Shown one piece after another: positions 22,301-33,728 of a DNA stretch of 64,000 bases. Positions within the stretch are counted from its first letter, which is position 1, and every line of letters starts with the position of its first letter. The stretch lies in assembly GCA_015680905.1 (NCBI GenBank), contig JADFTS010000064.1, positions 124,001 through 188,000 on the forward strand, given 5' to 3'. The notes below the pieces were generated by a model, which worked only from the letters and a program-made list of their open reading frames with translations, did not search any database and was not told the origin of the DNA. The position numbers were made by a program, and so were the translations under genes. This DNA is from Coptis chinensis (taxonomy: Eukaryota; Streptophyta; Magnoliopsida; Ranunculales; Ranunculaceae).

Positions 22301-23211
22301 TCTACCTAGTATTTTGAGACTGAAGCATGTTCTGCTAGTATGACATCGAAAAAAAAATTAGTGTTTTAAACTTTTAAGGCAACTCAATTTTTAATCCAAG
22401 TTTAAGAATTAAGAAACTTGTCAAATATATCAGGTCTAGTTGCTTACATGCAGTCATGCACACAGCGCAAAAAGAATAAAATATTGATACTGAAGCTGGT
22501 TCTGCTAGTGTGACATTGAAAAAAAAATAGTGTTTTAATTTAAACTTTTAATCCAAGTTTAAGAATTAAGAAACAGGTCAAATATATCAGGTCTAGTTGC
22601 TACATGCACAAAGCACATTGATACTACTTAACGAAAATACAAGAAGAACATCATACTTAATAGTTTGTTTCACTCACTTTCTAGACAATTACATTAGGGT
22701 TAACTAGTATTACCCCCCACTAGATGAGCCAATTAGGATTTTCCCTCTACTAGATGAGGAAATTAGAGTCTAATACGTTGAAGCAAAATGCACTTGGGCA
22801 ATCCAAAATAATCTGGTGAATAATGTATACAATACCTTGGGATTTTGAATGATATTGGGAATAACCATATACTCACTGATTGTGATAATCCATTGGTTAG
22901 ATTCCTCACCTTGGGCTCTATCTCGTAGAATTGCAATCTTAGGTCTTAAAATAATAGCAATCATATAATCATTATAATGACATATGGACAGCTATAGACA
23001 TTCTAATCAATAATTCAATATGAATCAGAAGAGATATCACCATTGTTAAAAAGAAAAACAAGAATATGAGATGAGACTGAATACAAGAGGTAATCTTAGC
23101 TTTTTCTTAATACCAAAATAATGCAATAAAGAATGTACATTTTGCCCTAATGATTTTACAAATTTAAAGCTACGCTGCTTGTCATAATATATCAAAATTT
23201 GACAAGTGCTT
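19339..23211. other. Intergenic, no gene; simple repeats and a local duplication
   Basis: Contains a T run at 19550-19574, a GACAGA microsatellite at about 21056-21090, and a direct duplication of about 125 bp. The duplicated block starts TGAAGCATGTTCTGCTAG at 22321 and TGAAGCTGGTTCTGCTAG at 22491, and both copies end near ATATCAGGTCTAGTTGC. None of the short frames in this stretch resembles a protein. Confidence 0.5.
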
Positions 23212-26200
23212 TTAAGTGACTATCTCAATCAGTGTTACTGCGGCAAAGACGAGAAAAAGAGTGCCTCCAACATACGCAACAACCTACATAGGGAAGAAAA
23301 AGTTTCAGTAGAAACAATTTAGTAGTGCAACAAAGAAATCACCCATTCAGAGAAGTTTCCTCATTCTAATTAATGCTAATCAGCATCAGTTTCCATCTCT
23401 TATAATGTATGAAATATTTGAGTGCATGTGTTTTTTAAATCACTAGATATCATACAGTGGAACCTACTGACTGGTTGGTGATGGGTTCAAGATCCCTTTG
23501 ATCAGTGCAAAATGCACAAAAGAGGCATAGTAAGTTTCTCAGTCGGCATTCCAGTGATCTTGATTAAGTTTGTACCAAAATCAAAATGAAAGAAGGAAAG
23601 CGGAAACAAGGTAGTGGCAAAAAAATACGGCTCATTTGAATGATCTGCTTGAATCACGTCAGAGCTCACCTTTTCTGACAAGAATGTGCCTAACAGAGAA
23701 CCACCCAAAACTGCAATCTGCAGAAAGTAAACCATTGACTGATGTGCAAGGAAAACAAATGTAGTTGCTCAATCTAAAGGTAAAAATAAAGGTTTCTGGG
23801 TTACCAATGTTGCAGCAGCATGACCAGCCAGTGCACCTCCAATTACTCCAAGAGGTGAAGAAGCTGCAGCAAGTGCTGCAAAAGAGAGCATTCAATGTAT
23901 AAGAGTTGGAAGGAAAGGATCGGAATATTAGGGTCAAGATGGGAAGTTATGGCACATTCCAAAATGCAATGAATGAATTGCAGTCCGCCATTATAGGGAT
24001 CCCAACTTGAAAATCTCTAGACCAGAGAATATCAGATTCTAATCATCTGCGCGGTGAATATAAATGTTGACAGAAGTGAGTAAATTCTCGTGAATTAATT
24101 ATCTAGGCAGATGATGAGGCTAGCTCCCCATGGTGGGATCTCAAATGGCTGAGTTTACTTTTCTTCTTGTCTAACCAAGTATCATCCATTGAGCATATTA
24201 ACGTATTTGCACTCACCTATTGTGGAGAAGAAAGATTTATCACCCCATTCAGCAACAAAACCACAAGAAAAGTGCTAAACACAGTGTTAGCAGCAGCAAG
24301 TAAACCAGCACCGTTTCCTGAAAACTCAGAAACTGCTAATTCTGCCTGGTTGAAATATGAATACATTTTTAGCCAGAAAACAAAAGGACACATAAATGAG
24401 AAAACACAAGTCAATTCTACTACTTATAAACTTAAAGAATGACAAAATAGTAACCACTGGCACAGTTGATATTAGGCTTGCAATAGTTGACATCTTGGTG
24501 TTATGGCAGTGGCATTAGAAAAGGAAAAACCATAGAGAAAAAAACAAAGACGTGCCAAGTACGTATTGTTTTCTCAACAGTAGTGTATTGTTGAGCAGTA
24601 AAACAATAAGATGTTGTAACACAGAGAGGCATACCTTTTAAAGAAATTGAAGCAAAAAGAATATATTATCAAAAAAAGAAGAAAGATATCAACAAAATGT
24701 TTCTATAGGCATGTGCTCTCTCTGTCTATGCTAAAAATCCTACAATAGTCCTTTGATCTCTTTATTGTACAAGTATGATGTCTTTGTGGTTGTTTTACTC
24801 CAAGATTCAAACGCAAGGATTTGGAATGTTGCACTATATAACTAGTGGGTGGTTTCATTTTTCTTTAATCCCACCGCCTTGTGTATCAGTGAATTTGAAT
24901 TACTGGGCAATCTATCTATTTTCAAAGAATGCTCAAAAGGCTCATGCCGTCTATTGTAACTACACTATATTCCAAGGCATAACAGAAATATAACTACACT
25001 ATTGTAACAATGCCGTCTATTTGGCTAGTGAAATGCCTTGTCTCATGCTTCCATAACAGAAATATAATACCAAAACTAAGAAATGTTTGTTTAAGGCTAA
25101 GAATATTCTACTAAAAATACAAATAAGGAAAGTCCCGCTAAAAAGGAAAAATCAAGTCACTTCAAAGTAAATTCAAGACAATTCTGACAGAAATTAGCTA
25201 ACTAATATTTGTTCAATAAGTTCACGCTTAAAATTTATGTTTATTTACCTCCTTTTGTTCTTCTTCTGCTTTCAGACCATCACCTGAGGCAGCTTCAATC
25301 AAAGTGGAAACTCCAAAATAAATCTGTAATTACAGAAATTAGAAAATGCTTGTATAAGATAACATTAGGTGCTTCTAGAATGGTTGTGCGACGTGTCTCA
25401 TTTTATGCCTCTACAAGCTCAACTAGTTCTTTCATAGAATACAATTAAGTGGATGAAAAAAATATACCAAAAGACAAACTGCTGCAATATCATCAACGGG
25501 CAAATCTGATTCACCAAATCTGCAAAATCAAAGATCGTTGTAGAACTTTGTGTGATTAGCAATGAGCAGATATGCACAACAGAATGTAAGAAGGTCATTT
25601 CGATATTCATATACCAAAGAGTAAACTAAAGAAGCCTACTGTACACCATAAGAAGTTAAGAACTGTCATTCAACAGAATACCCTTACAAATTGGTTGACG
25701 GGATTGATAACATGGTTGATCATCACCATTGTTGATAAGACAGCTCTTATGGTAATACCGTTACAAGTTGTGGCAAGACTTACAGTCTTTTGTTTTGCTC
25801 GGTGCATTCCTTTTGGCGACAACAACGCAAGATTGATAGTTATGAACAGATTCATATCACTTCCATCACCAATGATTGACAAGATTGGTTGTCATCCAAC
25901 TAAATATCTAATCTCTGATCTTCATATAGTATTAAGCATATTTCTTTGTAAGCAGAAAAGTAAATGAATTAGATGACGTGTCTCAAGAATTTTGACAGTG
26001 CACACTGCATAAAATGGTAGATTCTTTTGACCGTCCTATACAAGATAAATGAAGACCCCAAGGCACGTACCTGAATGGAAGGATATCGTCAACATAATGA
26101 AAAGTACGCCCCAGGACCACAGAGATAATAGTCATTGCTCTGCACACAAAATACACAAAACAAAGGCGACCCTTACGAAAAGAGCTTTGTAGAAGATCCA

Positions 26201-28875
26201 GGTAGTACTCACAAATGTCATGAAACTATGTTACAAAGAGAATAACAAATGTCAACGCCTATAACCATTGCATCAACAGATAGTTCTAAGGATATCACCA
26301 TTTGAATATGGCACAGAAAAACTTACGCAAGTGCACTAAAAGTCCCAATGAAAATAACTGTCCCAGAGTTCCTAGCTGCTAGAAGAGCCTGCACAAGCCA
26401 CCAGGTATATTAGTCAGATGAAAACCTGATTTTATGATTTGCTAACCATGTAAGATGCCTGGAAATATGTACAAAAAGAAATAAAAATGGACACAACTCT
26501 TCTTCTGCAAAATCCTAAACATGGACATATCGAAGTAACATGAAGGTTAAAAATTTAACTTTTAGGAAATTATTTGTTTTGCATTGAAAATTTTATGTTA
26601 GGAATTTTCCATTTCATTGTCGAAATTCCAGTTCCATACTGGGTTTTCAAACGTTCATGTTCTACAGTTAATATGAGAAAGCTAGGGAACCATTTTCTCA
26701 AAATAATCCCTTAAGAGTTAAGATCAAGCTTTCTAGAAGACCGGGATGTGGTGAGATCTCTGTTCTTGAAGGACATGAGACTCTCCATCCCTCCACACAC
26801 TACCAAAGTCATAACAGTTTCCATAAGTACTGAGCTACTAGTTAAGGTTGGAAAGAAAAAATAAAATAAAAAACAGTTAAAGTAGAAGCTTGAAGAGAAT
26901 GCCCAAAGCTGAGAAAAACAAGTCACAGAGGAAGATTCTAGTTAAAATGTTAGTCCTCATAGCCTGCTATGTCCCGTTGCTAGTGCCTATCCTTGGAAAG
27001 AAGTTGTCACAATAAAGTTGAAAGTAGTATAGCTTGTATTGTACAAATACTTACAAAATCTCACCTTGCTATAAATGCATGCAGAAATATACACGGTGAT
27101 AGGTAATAATAGGTTATGGTCCTGTGAAAGCGCACATTTAACTTAAAAATTGTCTATGCCTTATCAACTATCAATAGCTGTGTCCTTACCGCAATAAAAA
27201 AGGTCTTGTCCCCTAGTTCAGAAAAAAATATCAGCAAGAAAGCCTGCAATAAATCCCAATGGTGTCGTTAGTCTGAATTCAGTGAATAATCTAAACGGTA
27301 ATAGCAATCTAGGTGCAACACATCAAGCTCTTATGTTTTTTATTCCTTCTTTCTGGAACTTATCAGGCAGTCTATGCAAAACACTCCCTAAAGAACTAAT
27401 ATACACATACCACCCTTTAAACTCCCGAACCACTTTCCCAGTATACATGCTTTTCAAAAGGATAACCAAGAAACTTTAACAAATAAATCACTCTATCATT
27501 AAAGCCCGAACAATTGAGGGAATTAAGTTCATCTTCCCAAGCTATGTTATGGAATCTTGTTATATCCAGGTAGGTATAGGGCAGCCTAAGGTATAAAAGG
27601 TTAAATCGATAAAAAGAAGAGGACAAACAAAATTACCCTGCCAAAAACAAAAGCTAAGTAGATTTCCGTATTTTCTGTCACAGTCCATTTATAACTTGTG
27701 CTATTTAAGAAACATAGTACAAAAACAAATCAAGTAACAAGGCTAGATATCTCATCACCAGAAAATACATGGTAGGAACTAAAACAAAGCACAATCAAGT
27801 TTAAACACGACATGCAACACCAAGTTTAAAAACACTACATGCAATATCAAGTTTAAAGCTATATAGAATGATTCAGACTTTACTTACATCAACTACACTA
27901 CAAGCGCTAATAAGTTACAGGGAGGTTTTCCTAACTGAAGCAAAACCTGTGCTAATATCCCCGAGATCCCCGAAGTAAGGAAGGGAAGGCAACCCCGAAG
28001 TAAACTCTAACCCCGCCATTGCCTGGTGAGAGTCTAGAAGTGTGAACAGGCCAATGAGCATTGGAAACTTCAGCAGAGTATGTGATGACATCAAAGAGGT
28101 CACAGCATCTTGAAGACAGAAAGCAGTGCTTGGGGTGAGCTGTTCATGACTTTTTTCCACATCACTGGAACTATTCAGACCATAGGTAGCTCCCAAAGTG
28201 GTTTGGTAACGCTCACCATCAAAAAGACTGAGCTCTGGCTATTAATGTAGAGGGAGAAAAAAATTGAATCAAAGTCAATGAGAAAAAATGCTCCATTAAA
28301 ACATTAGGTCAATTTGTCATAGTATTGAAAGTTTGTACAGTGGAAAAATATTTGTCCATTTTTCTTAAATGTGTCAATAAACCCATAGGTAGAACTCACT
28401 TGGAAAACCGGCTGAGAGCGCCCCAAGAGCTTATCTACTAGCACATTCCCAAGTATCCAAGCAATGTGGGACTATTATTCCTAACAATGTTTGATAACTT
28501 AATAGCACAAAGATTTACGATAGAAAAGCCTTACAACATCATGCGCATTTGTGGTTGATGCTTGAGGAGATAACCCATTCCACTCTTCATCTACATTTGA
28601 ATCTTGAAAATATTGCCTTGAATGCCTGCTCAACAGTTTATCAATCATTATTTTCATATTTACAAAATTTTCAGAAAAGACCACAAATGAGAAAAGCAGA
28701 GACCTTGAATAAGCGGAACTCAACGTTGTATTCACATGTTTGTGTTTCTGGTTCTGGTTCAATGAGTGAGAAGTTAAACATATATAAGAAGAAGAGTTGA
28801 AAGATTTTAAAGAATTTTACGAAACGAATGAAACTTTGCAGTAAAGACACTCTCAGAGAGCGTTAGAGTTGTCAT
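23212..28875 (-). CDS. PAM71/GDT1-like plastid Mn2+/Ca2+ transporter (two frame breaks)
   Basis: Eleven minus-strand exons with GT/AG borders: 28535-28875, 27936-28232, 27190-27243, 26327-26388, 26071-26139, 25468-25519, 25249-25323, 24217-24345, 23805-23875, 23670-23717, 23212-23283. The product belongs to the UPF0016/GDT1 cation-proton antiporters; PAM71 (CCHA1) loads Mn into the thylakoid lumen for photosystem II. Seen: GDLGDISTGFAS, first signature ELGDKT (27200), LLAARNSGTVIFIGTFSALA, YVDDILPFRFGESDLPVDDI, a stromal linker with EEEQKEAELAVSEFSGNGAG, second signature EWGDKS (24235), LAAASSPLGVIGG, GGSLLGTFLSEK and the end LFLVFAAVTLIEIVT. Exon lengths keep phase everywhere except two places. 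Exon 24217-24345 is 129 nt where phase demands 130, so EWGDKS lies out of frame. Exon 1 (341 nt from ATG 28875) also lacks one base after a Ser/Thr-rich, transit-peptide-like start MTTLTLSESVFTAKFHSF. Either a decayed gene or consensus errors; splice sites are all intact. Confidence 0.85.
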
Positions 28876-29024
28876 GTTTCTCAACTCTCAAAATCTGTCT
28901 GAGTCTATGCGTTGTTATGTGTTCTTGTTGTGCACCTCACATTCAGAAAAGTTCCCGCTTTAAAAAGATAACGTTACTATGAAGATAGAAACTGATCAGT
29001 CGTTTAGATCGTTGTTCCTCTTTC

Positions 29025-29057
29025 TGGGCCTCCAAGTAGCCAGGCCCACGAAGCCCA
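29025..29057. promoter_or_regulatory. Cluster of site II (TGGGCC/T) elements
   Basis: TGGGCC at 29025-29030, GGCCCA at 29043-29048 and AGCCCA at 29052-29057 lie about 150-180 bp upstream of the PAM71-like start codon. Site II elements bind TCP factors in promoters of housekeeping and organelle genes. Function here is inferred from position. Confidence 0.5.
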
Positions 29058-29289
29058 TAATCCTCTTTGCCTTGGCACCATAGTCACAAAAATCTCCGCT
29101 TTTTTCAAAAAAACATAAAAATTCTCCAAATTTATAGATTGCCGAATTTCAAAACGAATAAACAAAAAAAAAAGGGTAAAAATCTCTTTATTTGTTAGAA
29201 TTAAATAGAGTTAAAGAGAACACCACACTAACTTAAATAGATGGAATCATAGAGAGAATGAGAGAGAAATCTTATTGATTAAAGTGAGT

Positions 29290-29606
29290 ATGAATGGGAG
29301 GAGGTTACCTTTAATATCCGAACCCGAACCTGAACCCAATTAAAACCGAAATTTAATATCCGAATCCGAACCGAATCTGACTTACCCGATCGGATAACAC
29401 TAAAAATTCAAAAATAGCCCAAAAAATATATCCGAACCCGAATCCGAATTCGGGTAAAAATTCAAAAAGCCAAAAAATATATCCGAACCGAATCCGAATC
29501 CGACACGAATAAGTGAACGGATAAAAAAATCGACCCGAACCCGAACTATTCAGATTCGGGTTGGGTCGGATTCAGGTCAAACCCGACCCAATTCCCTGCC
29601 CTAGTG
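29290..29606. repeat. CCGAAC/CGGGT-rich repeat (hAT-like remnant)
   Basis: Dense imperfect copies of ATCCGAACCCGAA and a terminal GGGTTGGGTCGGATTCAGGT. The stretch ends in CCCGACCCAATTCCCTGCCC followed by TAG at 29606, which resembles the TAGGGCAGGG-type ends of non-autonomous hAT elements. The opposite end is missing or diverged. A related but separate element lies at 62340-63147. Confidence 0.5.
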
Positions 29607-32228
29607 TTCAGTGTGCAAAAGATGGAAGTCTATGGCATCCTCCTCTTCTTTTCGACTTGCCTGCTCTCAAGTTCCTTCCATATTGAAGTTTGTATTCTAT
29701 TAAAATTCCAAGGCCATATTAAACTTCCACGGATTTAAATGACGTGGGGTTGATTCTGGGGTTCGAGATTGTCGAAAAGGGTTATCAAGAAAGTCATCAT
29801 GTTGCAAGAGAGACTAGATAATGTTCATGATCAAACTGAGACTAATTGCGAAACCCAAGAGAACTGGGAGATTGTCGATCAAGAGATGCAAGAGAATAAT
29901 TATGAATGCAACTGTGAAAGCTTTGGGCGAATTTCAATAGAATATGATTATTGTTCTGCTGCTAATCAATTTAAACTTTTCATTCTGTTTTTTTCCTTCT
30001 AAAATTTTGATGTTTTTAGAATATAATGACTCTTAGATTATTATGGAAGATTCAACCAGTTCAGCACCATTGTGTTCTTCTTTTTTGGTACCATTGTCTT
30101 CAATCAGATAACATAGATCTTTTGCAGCCCACTTTATGTGTTTTTTCGATTTTTTTTTAGTTTTTTTTTTTGGCTAATTGAGTTATTTGTGAGGTCTCCG
30201 TTAGACAAATTAGACAGAATGAGATGGAAAATAGACGAAGGTACTAAATTGCACCAAATTAAGAGTTCGTGGTACTAATAGGCGAGAAACAAAGTACATG
30301 TACCATTTAGAAAAAACAATGAAAGTACATGGTACTAAATAGTCATAAACTCTATTTTTCCCTTAATGCATGTAATTGGAACCGAAAAATGGGATTCTGA
30401 CATGTTGACACTTCCCATTAGTACCAAGCCACCTCCCAACTATATGCCTCAAAGTTTTGAAACTTCAAAGAAAAAACCCCCTTACTCTTCTTTATTGTTT
30501 TTTCAGGTTAACCATTTGTCAGCCCAAACCATTTAACTCCAAGCAGGTAAACTATTTCATTTTGTTTTTGTTTATTTATTTATTCCAATGGTGTCATAAA
30601 ACCACCCAGGTAATATTTGTCTCCGATTGCAATTTTTTGCACATGCAATGTTTTGTAAAGCTCAAATATGTGCAAGTCATCTAATGAATGTGCAGTAAGA
30701 GGGTTTCAACCACCATAAAGTGAAATTTCTTAAAAACATACAAACACCAAGCTTGACAGCCAAACTAATAACATGAGAGCCAAGACATGAGTCCCACACT
30801 TGCTTGCTAAAATTATTTTTTTCCACTTAACGAAGCTTTCTTTCCCATTGGCATTGTTAATAGACCAAGGAAATAAAGGTGGTTAAATTGAAAGGTATTA
30901 TAAATCTCCATTTCTCATGAAGTTAGCCCTAAGTATTGTGAGTTGTTGCTTATTATTATTTTTTTCTTGATGTTGAGTTAATGCATGACTCAATAATTTT
31001 TTTGGTATATATATGATGAATATAGATGACATCCGTAAAAGCATTAACTTCAATGATGACTATGGTCTGGACCAATTGTCAATTCGAGATATTGATTTGT
31101 ATTGTGTATTCTACTTTATGAAGTGTTACTGTCTTTACTACTATTTATAAGCATGTCCTGTTTATTATTACGTCACTTCCTTTCTTGCCCATTGAGGCCA
31201 GTGAAATATACGAGCTTGAAGTAAATGATTGGCTCCTTAGATAAATGTAGATTGTTACCAAGTGTATTGTGGTGGTAGAGAGTGGATGAAGTAGTAAGAG
31301 TAAGAGCTTTAAGAGTTCATTGGTGCTTGAGATGAAAGAAAGGTTGTGTGTATTGGTTGGCTCTGCCTCACGGTTTTATGAAATTCTAAAAAGTACCAAG
31401 TCTTTCTCTATTCGGTACTTTGTGGTTCCAATATTTGTGTTGTCATAGTTTTCTACTTAGACAATTTACTTTGGTTTAGTTTATCCACATTACACTTTGT
31501 TACTAGATTTCTACTGGAAAGAAGTTTGGTTTATGTATACCAAAAATCATCAATAAACCAATTGTTGAAGTAATTAAGAAAAGGGTTCCTTCTTATATAG
31601 TTTGGAGGTTTTGAGTGTTGTATAATTGATTTCTAATAAATAGTTCTTTTTGTTATAGGCACTTGAGTGACAGATTTTATGTCAATGCACACATCTTGCC
31701 AATTCTGCCAACGATGATAACCTGATTTTTGGGTCATATATTGAGACAATAATTATATTTAATTTTGTTATAATAGATATTATGAACCATAGAAGATGCT
31801 CCTGTTGAATGTAATTTTTTTCTTTTATTTTCTTTCCCAAATATTTAGCTCTTACATTTTCTAAAGGTGTTGTATGTGTCGAAGGTACAATGTTTATATT
31901 GTATATGGGAAAATAAATTTGTCAGATGTGGTGCTATGGTGCTCATGTTTTAATCAAAATGTTAACTCTATTTTTCCAAGTTTTGTCTAAATGTCAAAAT
32001 AATAATAATAAAAAAAAAAATGAAAACTCTTATGAATTTTACCTTTATATCATTAAAGTTACCCATAGTGACTCGAGTTACACCACGGATTAGTTAAGGA
32101 CTCGAGGGTATCATAATGACACGACCGCGTTCAATTTAAATGTCAGAAAACATGGGTAACTCTGTTGTAAAAGTTAGTGTAGATTGTAAAATACTACATT
32201 TACGTGTGTTCATTTCATAATGACTCGA
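29607..32228. other. No gene recognised; body of a putative Helitron
   Basis: The frame at 29769-30002 (77 codons, Glu/Gln-rich) has no known match and no gene context. Most of the stretch is low-complexity AT sequence, and its right end is a Helitron 3' terminus. The matching 5' TC end could not be fixed. Confidence 0.4.
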
Positions 32229-32255
32229 GTGGCGTAGCCACGGGTTAAATTCTAG
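32229..32255 (+). mobile_element. Helitron 3' terminus
   Basis: The sequence has a 5-bp-stem hairpin GTGGC-GTA-GCCAC, then GGGTTAAATTCTAG, then T. Helitrons end in a short hairpin about 10 bp before CTRR and insert between A and T, so this fits closely. A diverged version of the motif (gactcgagttacaccacgg) lies at 32073, suggesting two related ends. Confidence 0.6.
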
Positions 32256-33111
32256 TTTGATATATGCTCGAAGTAACTTTGACATAATACATAATCACGC
32301 TCTGCATACTATTTTATGTTTTAATTATTTATGGTTTTTCTGGTTTTTTCCGATTTTTTTAACGAATTTTTGTACTCTGCCAAATTGATGTCAAATTCCG
32401 AATTTGTGACTATGCTTGGCACCCACGCACTTAAGGTTTATGATTGTACACATTTTTTTTAAGGTTTGGATGTAATGATTAGTAGCAAATATTTTTGAGT
32501 AGTTAATTCAAATGGAAGAAAAATATGAAATAGAGAATACTGTAATGCAATGCTGAAGGAATAAAAATGATCACACTTTCTAGTTATGGTGGAACAAAGA
32601 ATGGTCGGATGAACTGCTTAATGTATATAGTGCTCTGGATTTTTCGTTTTTACTAAGCCCAAATTAATCACTGGAGAAAAGTTCGATCGGCATTGGAAAT
32701 GCATAGGTTTATGTTGCAACACAGTGTAGCATTGTTGACTTATAGGTGTGAAACTGTGAATTGAAAAGTGATTCTGGTTAAGATTGAAAAAAGTATCGTC
32801 ATTGTGAATATGAAGGTGTGCGTATGTAAGAACGAAAAAAGAAAATAATGAAAATAGATTTAAGCAATACACACAACCAGAGTACTAGCACTTATTTTAT
32901 CGCTTTTAATATGTTGCATTCTCAACATGTAGAATAGCAAAGTAGACATCCAAAGCATCAGAAACTCGCAATACCATAAATACTACTGCATACAGACCTT
33001 ACATTAGTTACATACCACCTTGCACGCAAAACTGAAAGAAAAACGCGACAACAAAATTTAAGGAAAAAAACTAGTCTTTGATAAACCAGTTCATGATCGA
33101 GTTTTATCTAT
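32256..33111. other. 3' flank of the dirigent gene, no other gene
   Basis: No coding signal was recognised. It should contain the dirigent 3' UTR next to 33112. Confidence 0.4.
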
Positions 33112-33681
33112 TTACCAACATTCATACAGCTTAATATCGACTTGAAGTCTAAAATAAACCTCTCCTTCAAATGCATCAGTCATCAAAGTTGCTATTCCCC
33201 TACTCATAAAGAAGTCGCCTGTGCCACCAATAACAGAAATGTCCCTTGTTTTGTTCATCAAAGGATCTGCTCCAGCAAAGTTTATAGTTCCCTTGTAGTC
33301 CTTACTGTCAAGAACGAAAGAGAAAGCAATCCAAGCAGTAAAAATTTCTTTCTTGTCGTAGAGGTAGAAGCCCTGTGCACGACCGACTGGGCTAGCATGA
33401 AGATTGTTGTCTAGAGTAATTGGGTCGTCGAAAACAACCAAATCACCAAAATGTTTTTGTCCTGCTAAGATGATCTTGTCTGCCCAACTGGGTGCACCTA
33501 TAATAGCTGAAGTTGCATTTTCTGCATTTTTTCCATTGTAAATTATGTCATGGAAATACAACACCAACCTCTTACATGGCTGACGCGGATGCTGCTTCCG
33601 CTTCTGTCCAAGGAAGGCAGAGGCCTCAGATAGGCAGAGAAAGAGGAGAACAATGCAAACCAAAGTACTTCTACTTGCCAT
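33112..33681 (-). CDS. Dirigent protein, DIR-a subfamily (DIR5/6-like)
   Basis: An intact intronless frame of 189 residues. A signal peptide is clear: [20 protein letters not shown], cleavage near SAF. The beta-barrel dirigent domain follows, with [46 protein letters not shown], a [12 protein letters not shown] strand, [20 protein letters not shown] and the conserved end [15 protein letters not shown]. Several N-x-S/T sites fit a secreted cell-wall glycoprotein. DIR-a proteins steer coupling of coniferyl alcohol radicals to pinoresinol; which enantiomer cannot be told here. Length and single exon match the family. A TATA box lies at 33722-33728, so the leader is only about 15-20 nt. Confidence 0.95.
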   Translation of the reverse strand: MASRSTLVCIVLLFLCLSEASAFLGQKRKQHPRQPCKRLVLYFHDIIYNGKNAENATSAIIGAPSWADKIILAGQKHFGDLVVFDDPITLDNNLHASPVGRAQGFYLYDKKEIFTAWIAFSFVLDSKDYKGTINFAGADPLMNKTRDISVIGGTGDFFMSRGIATLMTDAFEGEVYFRLQVDIKLYECW

Positions 33682-33721
33682 TCTTCTTGTTTGTAGTTTC
33701 TTAATCGATCTTCATGTCACA

Positions 33722-33728
33722 TTATATA
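33722..33728 (-). promoter_or_regulatory. TATA box of the dirigent gene
   Basis: TATATAA on the minus strand, about 41-47 bp upstream of the dirigent ATG. Spacing implies transcription start around 33690-33697. Confidence 0.6.

Noticed and set aside
29184..29230. Possible Helitron 5' end (A|TCTCTTTATTTG...)
   Set aside because: The motif is too short and common to pair with the 3' end at 32255 without copy comparison.
30457..30684. 75-codon plus-strand frame
   Set aside because: Low-complexity Phe/Leu-rich translation of AT-rich DNA with no gene context.
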